A stretch of DNA of 64,000 bases from Streptomyces sp. S.PNR 29 (lineage in GTDB: Bacteria > Actinomycetota > Actinomycetes > Streptomycetales > Streptomycetaceae): the NCBI RefSeq assembly GCF_030386795.1, contig NZ_JANUQM010000009.1, positions 1 to 64,000 of the forward strand, read 5' to 3'. Below are positions 7,419-16,595 of the stretch, piece by piece; the first letter of the stretch is position 1; each line of letters opens with the position of its first letter. The position numbers were made by a program, and so were the translations under genes. The notes beneath the pieces were generated by a model. It was not told the DNA's origin and did no database searches. It worked only from the letters and a program-made list of their open reading frames with translations.

Positions 7419-9272
7419 TCAGCCCAGCTTGCTGACGTCCCGCACGGCGCCCTTGTCCGCGCTGGTGGCCATCGCCGCGTACGCCCGCAGCGCGGCCGAG
7501 ACCTTGCGGTCGCGGTTCTTCGGGGCGTACGTCCCGTTCAGCGCCTGCTCGCGGCGGGCCAGCTCGGCGTCGTCGACCAGCAGCTCGATCGAGCGGTTCG
7601 GGATGTCGATGCGGATCCGGTCGCCGTCCTCGACCAAGGCGATGGTGCCGCCGCCGGCCGCCTCCGGGGACGCGTGGCCGATGGAGAGGCCGGAGGTGCC
7701 GCCGGAGAAGCGGCCGTCCGTGACCAGCGCGCAGGCCTTGCCCAGGCCGCGGCCCTTCAGGTAGGAGGTCGGGTAGAGCATCTCCTGCATGCCCGGGCCG
7801 CCCTTGGGGCCCTCGTAGCGGATGACGACGACGTCGCCCTCCTTGACCTGCTGGGTGAGGATCTTCTCGACGGCCTCCTCCTGCGATTCGCAGACGACCG
7901 CCGGACCTTCGAAGGTCCAGATCGACTCGTCGACGCCGGCGGTCTTCACCACGCAGCCGTCGACCGCGAGGTTGCCCTTGAGGACCGCGAGGCCGCCGTC
8001 CTTGGAGTACGCGTGCTCGACGGAGCGGATGCAGCCGCCCTCGGCGTCCTCGTCGAGCGCCTCCCAGCGCTCGGACTGGGAGAAGGCTTCGGCGGAGCGG
8101 ACACAGCCGGGGGCCGCGTGCCACAGCTCGACCGCCTCGGCGGACGGGGAGCCGCCGCGCACGTCCCACGTCTTCAGCCAGTCGGCCAGGGAGGGGCTGT
8201 GAACGGAGTGCACGTCCTCGTTCAGCAGGCCCGCGCGGTGCAGCTCGCCGAGGAGGGCGGGGATACCGCCGGCGCGGTGCACGTCCTCCATGTAGTACGT
8301 GCGGTTCTTCGCGACGTTCGGAGCCACCTTGGCCAGGCAGGGGACGCGACGGGAGACCGCGTCGATCTCCGCCAGGCCGAACGGGACGCCCGCCTCCTGG
8401 GCCGCTGCCAGCAGGTGCAGGATCGTGTTGGTCGAGCCGCCCATGGCGATGTCCAGGGCCATGGCGTTCTCGAAGGCCGCGAAGGTGGCGATGGAGCGGG
8501 GCAGGACCGTCTCGTCGTCCTGCTCGTAGTAGCGGCGGGTGAGGTCCATGACCGTGTCGGCGGCCCGCACGTACAGCTCCTTGCGGGCCGTGTGGGTGGC
8601 CAGGACCGAGCCGTTGCCGGGGAGGGAGAGGCCGATGGCCTCGGTGAGGCAGTTCATCGAGTTGGCGGTGAACATGCCCGAACACGAGCCGCAGGTCGGA
8701 CAGGCGTTCTCCTCGATGCGGAGGATGTCCTCGTCCGAGACCTTGTCGTTGACGGCGTCGGAGATCGCGTCGACCAGGTCGAGCGTGCGGACCGTGCCGT
8801 CCACGAGGGTGGCGCGGCCGGACTCCATCGGCCCGCCGGAGACGAAGACCGTCGGGATGTTCAGGCGCAGGGCCGCGTTGAGCATGCCCGGGGTGATCTT
8901 GTCGCAGTTGGAGATGCAGATCAGGGCGTCGGCGCGGTGCGCCTCGACCATGTACTCCACGCTGTCCGCGATCAGGTCGCGGGAGGGCAGGGAGTACAGC
9001 ATGCCGCCGTGGCCCATCGCGATGCCGTCGTCGACGGCGATCGTGTTGAACTCGCGCGGGATGCCGCCGGCCTCCTTGACGGCCTCGCTGACGATCCGGC
9101 CGACCGGCGCCAGGTGGGTGTGGCCCGGCACGAACTCCGTGAAGCTGTTGGCGACCGCGATGATGGGCTTGCGGCCGATGTCCGCACCGGGTACACCGGA
9201 GGCGCGCATAAGGGCGCGGGCGCCCGCCATGTTGCGGCCGTGGGTGACTGTGCGGGACCTCAGCTCGGGCAT
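7419..9272 (-). CDS. ilvD: Dihydroxy-acid dehydratase
   Basis: Fe-S enzyme of branched-chain amino acid and pantothenate precursor synthesis: converts 2,3-dihydroxy-isovalerate or -methylvalerate to the 2-oxo acid. 617 aa, full length. Iron-sulfur cysteines are seen in CISNCDKITPG and ENACPTCGSCSGMFTANSMN; the Mg-binding and C-terminal GRFSGGTSGLSIGH motifs are intact. ATG 9272 has GGAG 10 nt upstream. Two 17-bp near-identical direct repeats lie just before the start and could act in regulation. It stands alone, away from other ilv genes. Confidence 0.97.
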   Translation of the reverse strand: MPELRSRTVTHGRNMAGARALMRASGVPGADIGRKPIIAVANSFTEFVPGHTHLAPVGRIVSEAVKEAGGIPREFNTIAVDDGIAMGHGGMLYSLPSRDLIADSVEYMVEAHRADALICISNCDKITPGMLNAALRLNIPTVFVSGGPMESGRATLVDGTVRTLDLVDAISDAVNDKVSDEDILRIEENACPTCGSCSGMFTANSMNCLTEAIGLSLPGNGSVLATHTARKELYVRAADTVMDLTRRYYEQDDETVLPRSIATFAAFENAMALDIAMGGSTNTILHLLAAAQEAGVPFGLAEIDAVSRRVPCLAKVAPNVAKNRTYYMEDVHRAGGIPALLGELHRAGLLNEDVHSVHSPSLADWLKTWDVRGGSPSAEAVELWHAAPGCVRSAEAFSQSERWEALDEDAEGGCIRSVEHAYSKDGGLAVLKGNLAVDGCVVKTAGVDESIWTFEGPAVVCESQEEAVEKILTQQVKEGDVVVIRYEGPKGGPGMQEMLYPTSYLKGRGLGKACALVTDGRFSGGTSGLSIGHASPEAAGGGTIALVEDGDRIRIDIPNRSIELLVDDAELARREQALNGTYAPKNRDRKVSAALRAYAAMATSADKGAVRDVSKLG

Positions 9273-9294
9273 CTTCGCTCGCTCCTTCGGAGAG

Positions 9295-9331
9295 TTCTGC
9301 CAGAGGGCGCTTGATTCTGTCAGAGGGCGCT
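9295..9331. repeat. Paired 17-bp direct repeats upstream of ilvD
   Basis: TTCTGCCAGAGGGCGCT (9295-9311) and TTCTGTCAGAGGGCGCT (9315-9331) start exactly 20 bp apart, about two helical turns, with one mismatch. A shorter CAGAGGGCG copy recurs at 9371-9379. They lie 23 bp upstream of the ilvD start codon, so they fit a transcription-factor site or a leader element. No known binding motif was recognised. Confidence 0.6.
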
Positions 9332-9431
9332 GACAGATCTCTGATTGCCATCGAGCGTACGCCCGTCATCCAGAGGGCGGACACGTTGTCCGGAATGCGG
9401 GATGTACGTCTCATCCCGTACGGGGGGGTGC

Positions 9432-10058
9432 TCACCGTCCGGTGAGATGGCCCTGCACCACCGGCGCCACCCGCGCGATGATCTGCTCCGGGTCCGCCGA
9501 GGCCAGCGGTTCCACCCTGATCACGTACCGGATCATGGCGATCCCCACCAGCTGGGCGGCGGCCAGCTCGGTGCGCAGCTCCGCGTCGGGCAGGTCCAGC
9601 CGGTCGGCGATGCGGCGCAGCACCTGGGTGGAGAGCAGCCGGCGGAAGACGGCGGCCGCGGCCTCGTTGTTCACGGCCGAACGGACGATCGCGAGAAGCG
9701 GCGTCCGGGTCACCGGGTTCTCCCAGAGGCCGATGATCATGCGGGTGAGCCGCTCTCCGACGTCGTCCGGCGGGCCTTCGAGGACGGTGTCCCGGGCCCT
9801 GAGCACGGGCGCGAAGGCCACCTCGACGGCCGCCTCGAAGACCTGCTCCTTGGTGCCGAAGTAGTGGTGCACGAGCGCCGGGTCCACGCCCGCCGCCTTG
9901 GCGATGCCGCGTACGGACGTCTTCTCGTAACCGCGTTCGGAGAACTCCTCGCGGGCCGCGGTCAGGATGCGGTCGCGGGTGTCGCCGGACTCCGTACGCG
10001 GGGGGCGGCCCCGGCGCCGGGAGGCCGGGGAGGTCCCGGGCGCGGTCGCGTCGCTCAC
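9432..10058 (-). CDS. TetR-family transcriptional regulator
   Basis: 208 aa. The helix-turn-helix lies in residues ~22-68 (RDRILTAAREEFSERGYEKTSVRGIAKAAGVDPALVHHYF), with the usual ligand-binding helices after it. GTG 10058 overlaps the stop of the upstream TIM-barrel gene by 4 nt (GTGA), so the two are coupled; the longer frame beyond this start is an out-of-frame reading of that gene. Basic N-terminus RRRGRPPRTE is typical. Ligand unknown; coupling suggests it may respond to a metabolite connected with the isomerase-like enzyme. Confidence 0.92.
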   Translation of the reverse strand: MSDATAPGTSPASRRRGRPPRTESGDTRDRILTAAREEFSERGYEKTSVRGIAKAAGVDPALVHHYFGTKEQVFEAAVEVAFAPVLRARDTVLEGPPDDVGERLTRMIIGLWENPVTRTPLLAIVRSAVNNEAAAAVFRRLLSTQVLRRIADRLDLPDAELRTELAAAQLVGIAMIRYVIRVEPLASADPEQIIARVAPVVQGHLTGR

Positions 10059-10879
10059 CGCCGGGGCACCCCTGCCGCCGAGGCCAGGTGCAGACGTGTG
10101 AAGGCCAGCGCCTCCGCCAGGTCGGCCTCCCGCTCGGCGCTCGACATCGCGCGACGGGTGTTGACCTCGATGACGACATGGCCGTCGAAGCCGCTCAGGG
10201 CGAGCCGCTCCAGCACCTCGGCGCAGGGCTGGGTGCCGCGGCCGGGCACGAGGTGCTCGTCCTTGGCCGAGCCCCGGCCGTCGGCCAGGTGGACGTGGCC
10301 GAGGCGGTCGCCCATGCGGTCGACCATGTCGAGCGCGTCGGTGCGGGCCGTGGCGGCGTGGCTGAGGTCGATCGTGAAATGCCGGTAGTCGTCCTTGGTC
10401 ACGTCCCAGTCGGGGGCGTAGGCGAGCATCTCGCGGTCGCGGTAGCGCCACGGGTACATGTTCTCGACGGCGAACCGTACGTCCGTCTCGTTCGCCATCC
10501 GCCAGATTCCGGCGACGAAGTCCCGGGCGTACTGGCGCTGCCAGCGGAACGGCGGGTGGACGACGACCGTGCCGGCGCCGAGCTTCTCGGCCGCCGCCTG
10601 GGCCCGCTGGAGCTTGGTCCAGGGGTCGGTGGACCACACGCGCTGCGTGATGAGCAGGCACGGGGCGTGCACGGCCAGGATCGGGATCTGGTGGTAGTCG
10701 CTGAGTCTGCGCAGCGCCTCGATGTCCTGGCTGACGGGGTCGGTCCACACCATGACCTCGACTCCGTCGTACCCGAGGCGCGCGGCGATCTCGAAGGCCG
10801 TCGCCGTGGACTCCGGGTAGACGGAGGCCGTCGACAGGGCGACCTTCGCATCCGGGATGCGCACCGCTGGTTCTGCCAC
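10055..10879 (-). CDS. Sugar phosphate isomerase/epimerase-like TIM-barrel protein
   Basis: 274 aa of the xylose isomerase-like TIM-barrel / AP endonuclease 2 superfamily. Metal-binding positions typical of the fold are visible: VVVHPP, AVENMYP, TIDLSHA, HVHLADGRGS and VIEVN. The start is GTG 10879 with only a weak ribosome-binding site. Members include isomerases, epimerases and dehydratases, and the exact reaction cannot be assigned. It heads a two-gene unit with the TetR gene and lies downstream of the Ppx/GppA gene. Confidence 0.88.
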   Translation of the reverse strand: MAEPAVRIPDAKVALSTASVYPESTATAFEIAARLGYDGVEVMVWTDPVSQDIEALRRLSDYHQIPILAVHAPCLLITQRVWSTDPWTKLQRAQAAAEKLGAGTVVVHPPFRWQRQYARDFVAGIWRMANETDVRFAVENMYPWRYRDREMLAYAPDWDVTKDDYRHFTIDLSHAATARTDALDMVDRMGDRLGHVHLADGRGSAKDEHLVPGRGTQPCAEVLERLALSGFDGHVVIEVNTRRAMSSAEREADLAEALAFTRLHLASAAGVPRR

Positions 10880-10999
10880 GAGGACAGGTTACGGGGTTGG
10901 GTCGGGTGCCCATTCGCCGTTGTGGTGTTCGCCACGGGCGCGTGCGGGTCGCCTGGGGTCGATCGCGCCACGCGGCGGAGCCGCAGAGGACACAGGCCC

Positions 11000-11017
11000 G
11001 CGCCCCTTCCGGGGCGC
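11000..11017 (-). terminator. Terminator abutting the Ppx/GppA stop codon
   Basis: GCGCCCC (11000-11006) pairs with GGGGCGC (11011-11017) around TTCC, a stable tetraloop-like turn. It overlaps the first base of the stop codon of the phosphatase gene on the minus strand. Confidence 0.65.
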
Positions 11018-11949
11018 TATACCGACCGCATGTGATCGAGCCGTCGCAGGATCACACCCTCCCTCAGGGCCCATGGGCAGATCTCCAGGTTCTCCACGCC
11101 GAAGAGGTCCATCGCCGCCTCGGCCACCAGCGCCCCGGCGAGCAGCTGTCCTGCCCTGCCCTCCGAGACTCCCGGCAGCTCGGCACGCTGCTCGGCGGTC
11201 ATGGCGGCCAGGCGGGGCACCCAGGCCTCCAGGGACTGGCGCTTGAGTTCGCGCTGGACGTACAGGCCCTCCGCGGAGCGGGCGGCACCGGTGATGCGGG
11301 CCAGCTGCTTGAAGGTCTTGGAGGTGGCGACGACGTGGTCGGGGGCGCCGAACCGGCTGAATTCGCCGACCGTGCGGGCGATCTCCGTACGCACGTGCCG
11401 GCGCAGGGCCCGGACGTCGTCGGGGTCGGGCGGGTCGCCGGGGAGCCAGCCGGCCGTCAGACGGCCCGCGCCGAGCGGCAGGGACACGGCGGCGTCGGGT
11501 TCCTCGTCGATGCCGTAGGCGATCTCCAGGGAGCCGCCGCCGATGTCGAGGACGAGCAGCTTGCCCGCGGACCAGCCGAACCAGCGGCGGGCCGCGAGGA
11601 AGGTGAGCCGGGCTTCCTCCTCGCCGGTGAGGACCTTCAGCTCGACGCCGGTCTCGTCCCGCACCCGCGCGAGGACGTCGTCGGCGTTGCTGGCCTCGCG
11701 CACGGCGGAGGTGGCGAACGGCAGCAGGTCCTCCACGCCCTTGTCCTCGGCGGCCTGGAGCGACTCGTGGACGACGGAGATCAGTTTGCCGACCCCCTCG
11801 GGTCCGATGGCCCCGTCCTCGTCGAGCAGTTGGGCGAGGCGCAGCTCCGCCTTGTGCGAGTGCGCGGGCAACGGGCGCGCGCCTGGGTGCGCATCCACGA
11901 CCAGCAGATGCACCGTGTTCGAACCCACATCGAGGACACCGAGTCTCAT
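11017..11949 (-). CDS. ppx: Ppx/GppA-family phosphatase
   Basis: 310 aa of the actin-like ASKHA exopolyphosphatase/guanosine pentaphosphate phosphohydrolase family. Phosphate-binding loops DVGSNTVHLLV (residues 5-15) and DIGGGSLEIAYG are present. This is the short (single-domain) actinobacterial form without a C-terminal HD domain. ATG 11949 (MRLGVLDVG) is the canonical start; the in-frame upstream extension is low-complexity. Role is polyphosphate or pppGpp turnover. Divergent from the cysteine-rich gene at 12021 with 71 bp between starts. Confidence 0.93.
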   Translation of the reverse strand: MRLGVLDVGSNTVHLLVVDAHPGARPLPAHSHKAELRLAQLLDEDGAIGPEGVGKLISVVHESLQAAEDKGVEDLLPFATSAVREASNADDVLARVRDETGVELKVLTGEEEARLTFLAARRWFGWSAGKLLVLDIGGGSLEIAYGIDEEPDAAVSLPLGAGRLTAGWLPGDPPDPDDVRALRRHVRTEIARTVGEFSRFGAPDHVVATSKTFKQLARITGAARSAEGLYVQRELKRQSLEAWVPRLAAMTAEQRAELPGVSEGRAGQLLAGALVAEAAMDLFGVENLEICPWALREGVILRRLDHMRSV

Positions 11950-12020
11950 GTACGGAACGCTACTGCCAGCTGGGCGGACAGCGGTCCCGGGCCGGGCCTT
12001 GGGCGACTTACCCTGGACGG

Positions 12021-12884
12021 GTGCCAAAGACGAAAAAGGCGAAGGACGAAAAGAGTGACAAGGCGGCCAGGAAGGCCAAAACCGCCAAGGGTTCTTCGCA
12101 GATGAGTGCACCGGACAAGTCGAGGAACGCCCCTGATGACGAGAAGGGCCTCGACTTTGCGCGCGCGTGGGTGGAGTTCCCTGATCCGGCGGACGACGAG
12201 CAGGTCTTCCGCTGCGATCTGACATGGCTGACCTCTCGCTGGAACTGCATCTTCGGCAGCGGCTGCCAGGGCATCCAGGCGGGCCGCGCGGCCGACGGGT
12301 GCTGCACCCTGGGTGCCCACTTCTCCGACGAGGACGACGAGAAGCGGGTGGCCGAGCATGTGGCGAGGCTCACGCCGGAGATCTGGCAGCACCATGACGA
12401 GGGCATGGCGCACGGCTGGGTCTCGGAGGACGAGGACGGCGAGCGGCAGACCCGCCCGTACCAGGGCTCGTGCATCTTCCAGAACCGGCCCGGCTTCTCC
12501 GGTGGGGCGGGGTGCTCGCTGCACATCCTGGCGTTGCGGGAGGGCCGTGAGCCGCTGGAGACGAAGCCGGACGTGTGCTGGCAGCTGCCGGTCCGGCGGA
12601 CCTTCGAGTGGATCGACCGGCCCGACGACACGCGGGTGCTGCAGGTGTCGATCGGTGAGTACGACCGGCGGGGCTGGGGCCCGGGCGGCCACGACCTGCA
12701 CTGGTGGTGCACGTCGGCGACCTCGGCGCACGGCGCGGGCGAGCCGGTGTACGTGTCCTACCGGGCGGAGCTGACCGAGCTGATGGGCAAGGCGGGCTAC
12801 GACCGGCTGGTCGAACTGTGCGAGGAGCGGCTGGCCTCGCAGCTGCCGTTGCTGGCGCCGCATCCGGCGGACCCGGTGGACTGA
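12021..12884 (+). CDS. Conserved cysteine-rich hypothetical protein
   Basis: 287 aa, GTG start at 12021. A Lys-rich N-terminal ~40 residues (KTKKAKDEKSDKAARKAKTAK) precedes a globular region with clustered cysteines: FRCDL, WNCIFGSGCQG, DGCCTLGAHF, GSCIFQ, GGAGCSLHILAL, DVCWQLP and WWCTS. The pattern suggests a metal or Fe-S chelating protein similar to zinc/iron-chelating YkgJ-type families, but I cannot confirm the family. Actinobacteria carry it next to ppx and radA (S. coelicolor SCO3349 region, from memory). Its stop codon sits in the loop of a terminator hairpin. Confidence 0.85.
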   Translation: MPKTKKAKDEKSDKAARKAKTAKGSSQMSAPDKSRNAPDDEKGLDFARAWVEFPDPADDEQVFRCDLTWLTSRWNCIFGSGCQGIQAGRAADGCCTLGAHFSDEDDEKRVAEHVARLTPEIWQHHDEGMAHGWVSEDEDGERQTRPYQGSCIFQNRPGFSGGAGCSLHILALREGREPLETKPDVCWQLPVRRTFEWIDRPDDTRVLQVSIGEYDRRGWGPGGHDLHWWCTSATSAHGAGEPVYVSYRAELTELMGKAGYDRLVELCEERLASQLPLLAPHPADPVD

Positions 12885-12894
12885 GCCACCGGGT
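12871..12894. terminator. Bidirectional terminator containing a stop codon in its loop
   Basis: ACCCGGTGG (12871-12879) pairs with CCACCGGGT (12886-12894). The TGA of the upstream gene (12882-12884) lies in the 6-nt loop, and the convergent gene ends 2 bp further on, at 12896. Confidence 0.7.
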
Positions 12895-12895
12895 G

Positions 12896-14596
12896 TCATG
12901 AGGCCGACGGGCTCGGAGCGCTGCCGTCGCCGGGCGGGGGCGGCGGGCTCGCGGGATCCGTCGGGGCCGGGTCGGTGGGCGTCGGGTCCGGGGCGGGCGT
13001 CGAGGGCGGGTCGCTCGGGGTGGGCTCGGCGGGGGCCGATGCCGTCGGCGCCGGGTCCGGGGCGGGCGGGACGCCGGGGCTGCTGGGGCGGGGGCTCGGG
13101 TGGGAGGGGCCGGGCGCGGTGCCGTAGCCCTCGATGGAGACGACGGCGCCGGCGGGTGAGACGGCCACCTGCGCGCTCCAGAACCCGGACGGCTCGCGCA
13201 GATGGTCGACGTACACCTTGATCGTGAGCGTCTCGCCGGGGCGGAGGGTTCCCGACGACTGGCTGAGGTAGAGCCAGGGGGCGGTCGTGGACGCGGACCA
13301 GTGGACCGGGGCGGCGCCGGTCGCGGTGAGGGTGACGAGGGTGGTGTCGCCGCTGTGGCCGGCCGTCACCGTCAGATGGCCCGCGCCCTTGCGGCCGGCT
13401 CCGGTGACGCCGATGACCTCCACGGAGACGTCGGCCTTGCCGTCCTTTCCGAAGCGGGGGCCGGGTCTGGTACTGGCGTTGCCGGCGTTCGCGTAGCCGC
13501 CGCCCACCGCCTCGCCGTCCAGGGCGTCCGGTCCGTGCGCCTCGCCGGCGGTGGCCGAGTGGCCCGCGCCCTCGCCGACCGGGGTGCCCCGGTAGGCCGC
13601 CCACAGGGCGAGGACGGGGGCCGCCACGACGGTGGCGATGACGGTCGTCGTGACGGCACGCGCGCGTAGGCGGTCCCTTCGGGCCGCGCGGTCCTTGGGG
13701 TCCATGGGGAAACCACGCCGGTCGAAGCGGGGTGCGGCGCCCCGCGCGCGCGGGAGGTGCGTCATGGCGTGGTGCAGGGCGGCGCGGGGCGCCGGAAGGA
13801 CGGGCAGCGCGGCGGGCGTGACGCTGGTGCCGGGCCAGCGGCCGGGGATCGCGCCCTCGGCGGTACGGCGGCACCGGGGGCAGTCGTCGACGTGCCGGAC
13901 GAGCTCGCGGCGCAGGGCGGCGCCGAGCACGAGCTGGTGGTCGCCGGTGAGGCGGGCCACGCTCGGGCAGGTGCCGGTCTCGACGACGGCGAGGGCCGCG
14001 CGGGTGCGCTCCACCTCGCAGGCGGCGGAGGCCAGCAGGTCGCGGGTGGCGGCCAGGCCCATGCCGAGGACGGCGGCGACCTCGTGGGCGGCCAGGTGGT
14101 GGCGCACGGCGAGCTCGAGCGCCTCGCGCTGCTCCGGGGTGGTGCCGGCGGCCTCCGGCCAGGCCAGCTGGGCCAGTTCGTCGCGGCGCTGCTCCTGGAC
14201 CTCCTCGGAGACGGTCGGAGCGGTGGGCTCCTCTCCCCGGCGCGCGTCGCCGTGCCGTCCCGCCGCGTGCGTGCCCTGACGTTTCTGCTTGGCCTCGGCC
14301 AGCTTGCGCAGGCACGCCCAGCGGGCCAGCGCGTACAGCCAGGCCCTGCGGTCGCCGGCCGCGCCCGGGCCGCGGCGCTTCTCGGCGAGCGCGAGGGCGT
14401 CGCCCAGGGCTGCGGTGGCCGCGTCGTGGTCGCACAGCACGGACAGGCAGTAGGTGAACAGGCCGTCGAGATACGGCTCGTAGCGCCCGGGCGGTCGCTG
14501 CACCAGCGTGCGAGCGGCGGCGCGGTCACGCGGTTCCCGCTGCGGCCGGTGGGCGCCGCTCGTGCGGGTCGTGGTCTCGGGACTGCTGCTCATCAT
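12896..14596 (-). CDS. Sigma-like / zinc-finger / membrane / BACON-like fusion protein
   Basis: 566 aa. Residues ~35-105 resemble sigma-70 region 2 of ECF factors (YEPYLDGLFTYCLSVLCD, WLYALARWACLRKLAEAKQK). Residues ~135-200 resemble region 4 (TPEQREALELAVRHHLAAHE). A short ASL-like zinc finger, HVDDCPRCRR, follows, then one membrane span (VTTTVIATVVAAPVLALWAA). Outside lies a beta-sandwich domain with the BACON-like motif WLYLSQSSGTLRPGETLTIK, and a long Pro/Ser/Thr tail likely spanning the wall. The sigma-like part lacks recognisable promoter-melting residues, so it may be a degenerate sigma that acts as a sensor or scaffold. Function unknown. Confidence 0.85.
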   Translation of the reverse strand: MMSSSPETTTRTSGAHRPQREPRDRAAARTLVQRPPGRYEPYLDGLFTYCLSVLCDHDAATAALGDALALAEKRRGPGAAGDRRAWLYALARWACLRKLAEAKQKRQGTHAAGRHGDARRGEEPTAPTVSEEVQEQRRDELAQLAWPEAAGTTPEQREALELAVRHHLAAHEVAAVLGMGLAATRDLLASAACEVERTRAALAVVETGTCPSVARLTGDHQLVLGAALRRELVRHVDDCPRCRRTAEGAIPGRWPGTSVTPAALPVLPAPRAALHHAMTHLPRARGAAPRFDRRGFPMDPKDRAARRDRLRARAVTTTVIATVVAAPVLALWAAYRGTPVGEGAGHSATAGEAHGPDALDGEAVGGGYANAGNASTRPGPRFGKDGKADVSVEVIGVTGAGRKGAGHLTVTAGHSGDTTLVTLTATGAAPVHWSASTTAPWLYLSQSSGTLRPGETLTIKVYVDHLREPSGFWSAQVAVSPAGAVVSIEGYGTAPGPSHPSPRPSSPGVPPAPDPAPTASAPAEPTPSDPPSTPAPDPTPTDPAPTDPASPPPPPGDGSAPSPSAS

Positions 14597-15104
14597 CCGG
14601 TGACCGTAGGGGGCTGGGGGTGGGGGCTTCTCCCCCGTTCAGCACTTTTAATCCATACGGGTGAAACGATCCCTCATAAGGGGACAGGAGGGGTTGGTTC
14701 CGGGGGCGGTGCGGGTCATCGGCGCGACGCGGGGAGGGGGGCGGAAGCAGGGCCCGGGGGACCGGGGAGGGCGGATCACCGGCGCCGGATCCGGGCGGCG
14801 CATGCCCGTCTCGCCGCGTCCCCGGCAGGCCCCCGCCGACGGGGGGCGCCCAGCCGCGGGCTCCCGCCCAGAACAGCAGCACCAGGAGGCGCGGGCTGGG
14901 CACCCCCGCCGGCGCGGGCGAGGGTGTCGAGGCGGCGGGTGACCCGCGGGCCCGGTCCTGGTCCGGGTCGACGTCGATCACCGACTGGTATCCGGTCAGC
15001 CCGGCGTCGAGGAGCACTGCGTACGCCTCTCTGGCCTCCGAGACGCGGTCGTCGTCGGTGGTCGCCGCGCGGTGATGTCAGTGGCCTCGGCTACGGTTTC
15101 GTCC
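14597..15104. other. Intergenic region upstream of radA with a doubtful minus-strand frame
   Basis: About 500 bp between the divergent fusion-protein gene and radA. On the minus strand, a frame from ~15066 to 14526 has high GC in third positions and begins like a real protein (an in-frame stretch reads EAREAYAVLLDAG), but it soon becomes Pro/Arg-rich low complexity, overlaps the start of the next gene, and has no ribosome-binding site. It may be a gene remnant. The radA promoter lies at the right end; a CTACGGT -10-like box at 15091-15097 places its transcript start near the ATG (leaderless). Confidence 0.4.
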
Positions 15105-16514
15105 ATGGCTGCCCGTACCAAGACCACCAAGGACCGGCCGTCCTACCGCTGCACGGAGTGCGGCTGGCAGACGGCCAAGTGGCTCGGCCGCTGTCCCGAA
15201 TGCCAGGCATGGGGCACGGTCGAGGAGTACGGCGCGCCCGCGGTCCGTACGACGACGCCGGGCCGCGTCACCACCTCCGCCCTGCCCATCGGCCAGGTCG
15301 ACGGCCGCCAGGCCACCGCCCGTTCCACCGGCGTGCCGGAGCTGGACCGGGTGCTCGGCGGCGGTCTGGTCCCCGGCGCGGTGGTACTCCTGGCGGGCGA
15401 GCCCGGTGTGGGCAAGTCCACGCTGCTGCTCGACGTGGCGGCCAAGTCGGCGAGTGACGAGCACCGCACCTTGTACGTCACGGGTGAGGAGTCGGCGAGC
15501 CAGGTCCGGCTGCGCGCCGACCGCATCAACGCCCTCGACGACCATCTGTATCTCGCCGCCGAGACCGATCTGTCGGCGGTCCTGGGCCACTTGGACGCGG
15601 TGAAGCCGTCGCTGCTGATCCTGGACTCCGTGCAGACGGTGGCCTCCCCGGAGATCGACGGCGCGCCCGGCGGCATGGCGCAGGTGCGGGAGGTGGCGGG
15701 GGCGCTGATCCGGGCGTCCAAGGAGCGCGGCATGTCCACCCTCCTCGTGGGCCATGTCACCAAGGACGGCGCCATCGCCGGGCCCCGCCTCCTTGAGCAC
15801 CTGGTGGACGTGGTCCTCCACTTCGAGGGCGACCGGCACGCGCGCCTGCGGCTCGTACGGGGCGTCAAGAACCGCTACGGCGCCACCGACGAGGTCGGCT
15901 GCTTCGAACTGCACGACGAGGGCATCACCGGACTCGCCGACCCGAGCGGACTCTTCCTGACCCGGCGTGACGAACCGGTCCCCGGCACCTGTCTGACCGT
16001 CACCCTGGAGGGCCGCCGCCCGCTGGTGGCCGAGGTCCAGGCGCTCACGGTCGACTCGCAGATCCCCTCCCCCCGGCGTACGACGTCGGGCCTGGAGACC
16101 TCCCGGGTCTCGATGATGCTCGCGGTGCTGGAGCAGCGCGGCCGGATCAGCGCCCTGGGCAAGCGGGACATCTACTCGGCGACGGTCGGCGGCGTGAAGC
16201 TCTCCGAACCGGCCGCCGATCTCGCGGTCGCCCTCGCGCTGGCGAGCGCGGCCAGCGACACGCCCCTGCCGAAGAACCTCGTCGCGATCGGCGAGGTCGG
16301 CCTCGCGGGCGAGGTGAGACGGGTCACGGGCGTGCAGCGGCGGCTCACGGAGGCGCACCGCCTGGGCTTCACGCACGCCCTCGTGCCGGGCGATCCGGGC
16401 AAGATCCCTCCCGGTATGAAGGTGCTGGAAGTGGCGGACATAGGGGACGCTCTCCGGGTCCTTCCGCGGTCCCGTCGCCGAGAGGCCCCACGGGAGCAGG
16501 AGGACCGCCGGTAG
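15105..16514 (+). CDS. radA: DNA repair protein RadA (Sms)
   Basis: 469 aa, full-length RadA, which drives branch migration during recombinational repair. N-terminal C4 zinc finger CTECGWQTAKWLGRCPEC, Walker A GEPGVGKST, the RadA-specific KNRYG motif and a C-terminal Lon-protease-like domain are present. ATG 15105 (MAARTKTTKD) is preferred to an in-frame ATG at 15072 because of the family's usual N-terminus. No Shine-Dalgarno site is seen, and a -10-like box close by suggests a leaderless mRNA. disA follows 81 bp downstream in the same direction, the conserved actinobacterial and firmicute pairing. Confidence 0.97.
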   Translation: MAARTKTTKDRPSYRCTECGWQTAKWLGRCPECQAWGTVEEYGAPAVRTTTPGRVTTSALPIGQVDGRQATARSTGVPELDRVLGGGLVPGAVVLLAGEPGVGKSTLLLDVAAKSASDEHRTLYVTGEESASQVRLRADRINALDDHLYLAAETDLSAVLGHLDAVKPSLLILDSVQTVASPEIDGAPGGMAQVREVAGALIRASKERGMSTLLVGHVTKDGAIAGPRLLEHLVDVVLHFEGDRHARLRLVRGVKNRYGATDEVGCFELHDEGITGLADPSGLFLTRRDEPVPGTCLTVTLEGRRPLVAEVQALTVDSQIPSPRRTTSGLETSRVSMMLAVLEQRGRISALGKRDIYSATVGGVKLSEPAADLAVALALASAASDTPLPKNLVAIGEVGLAGEVRRVTGVQRRLTEAHRLGFTHALVPGDPGKIPPGMKVLEVADIGDALRVLPRSRRREAPREQEDRR

Positions 16515-16595
16515 ACTTTGCCCTGGTCTCGCCCGTCCGTACGAACCGAGTGTGCGAAACGGGAGCGCCCCAGAACCTGCGACCGGAGGAGTGCA

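Noticed and set aside
14526..15066. Protein-coding gene on the minus strand upstream of radA
   Set aside because: Coding-like only for the first ~25 residues, then low-complexity, without a ribosome-binding site and overlapping the next gene; possible remnant only.
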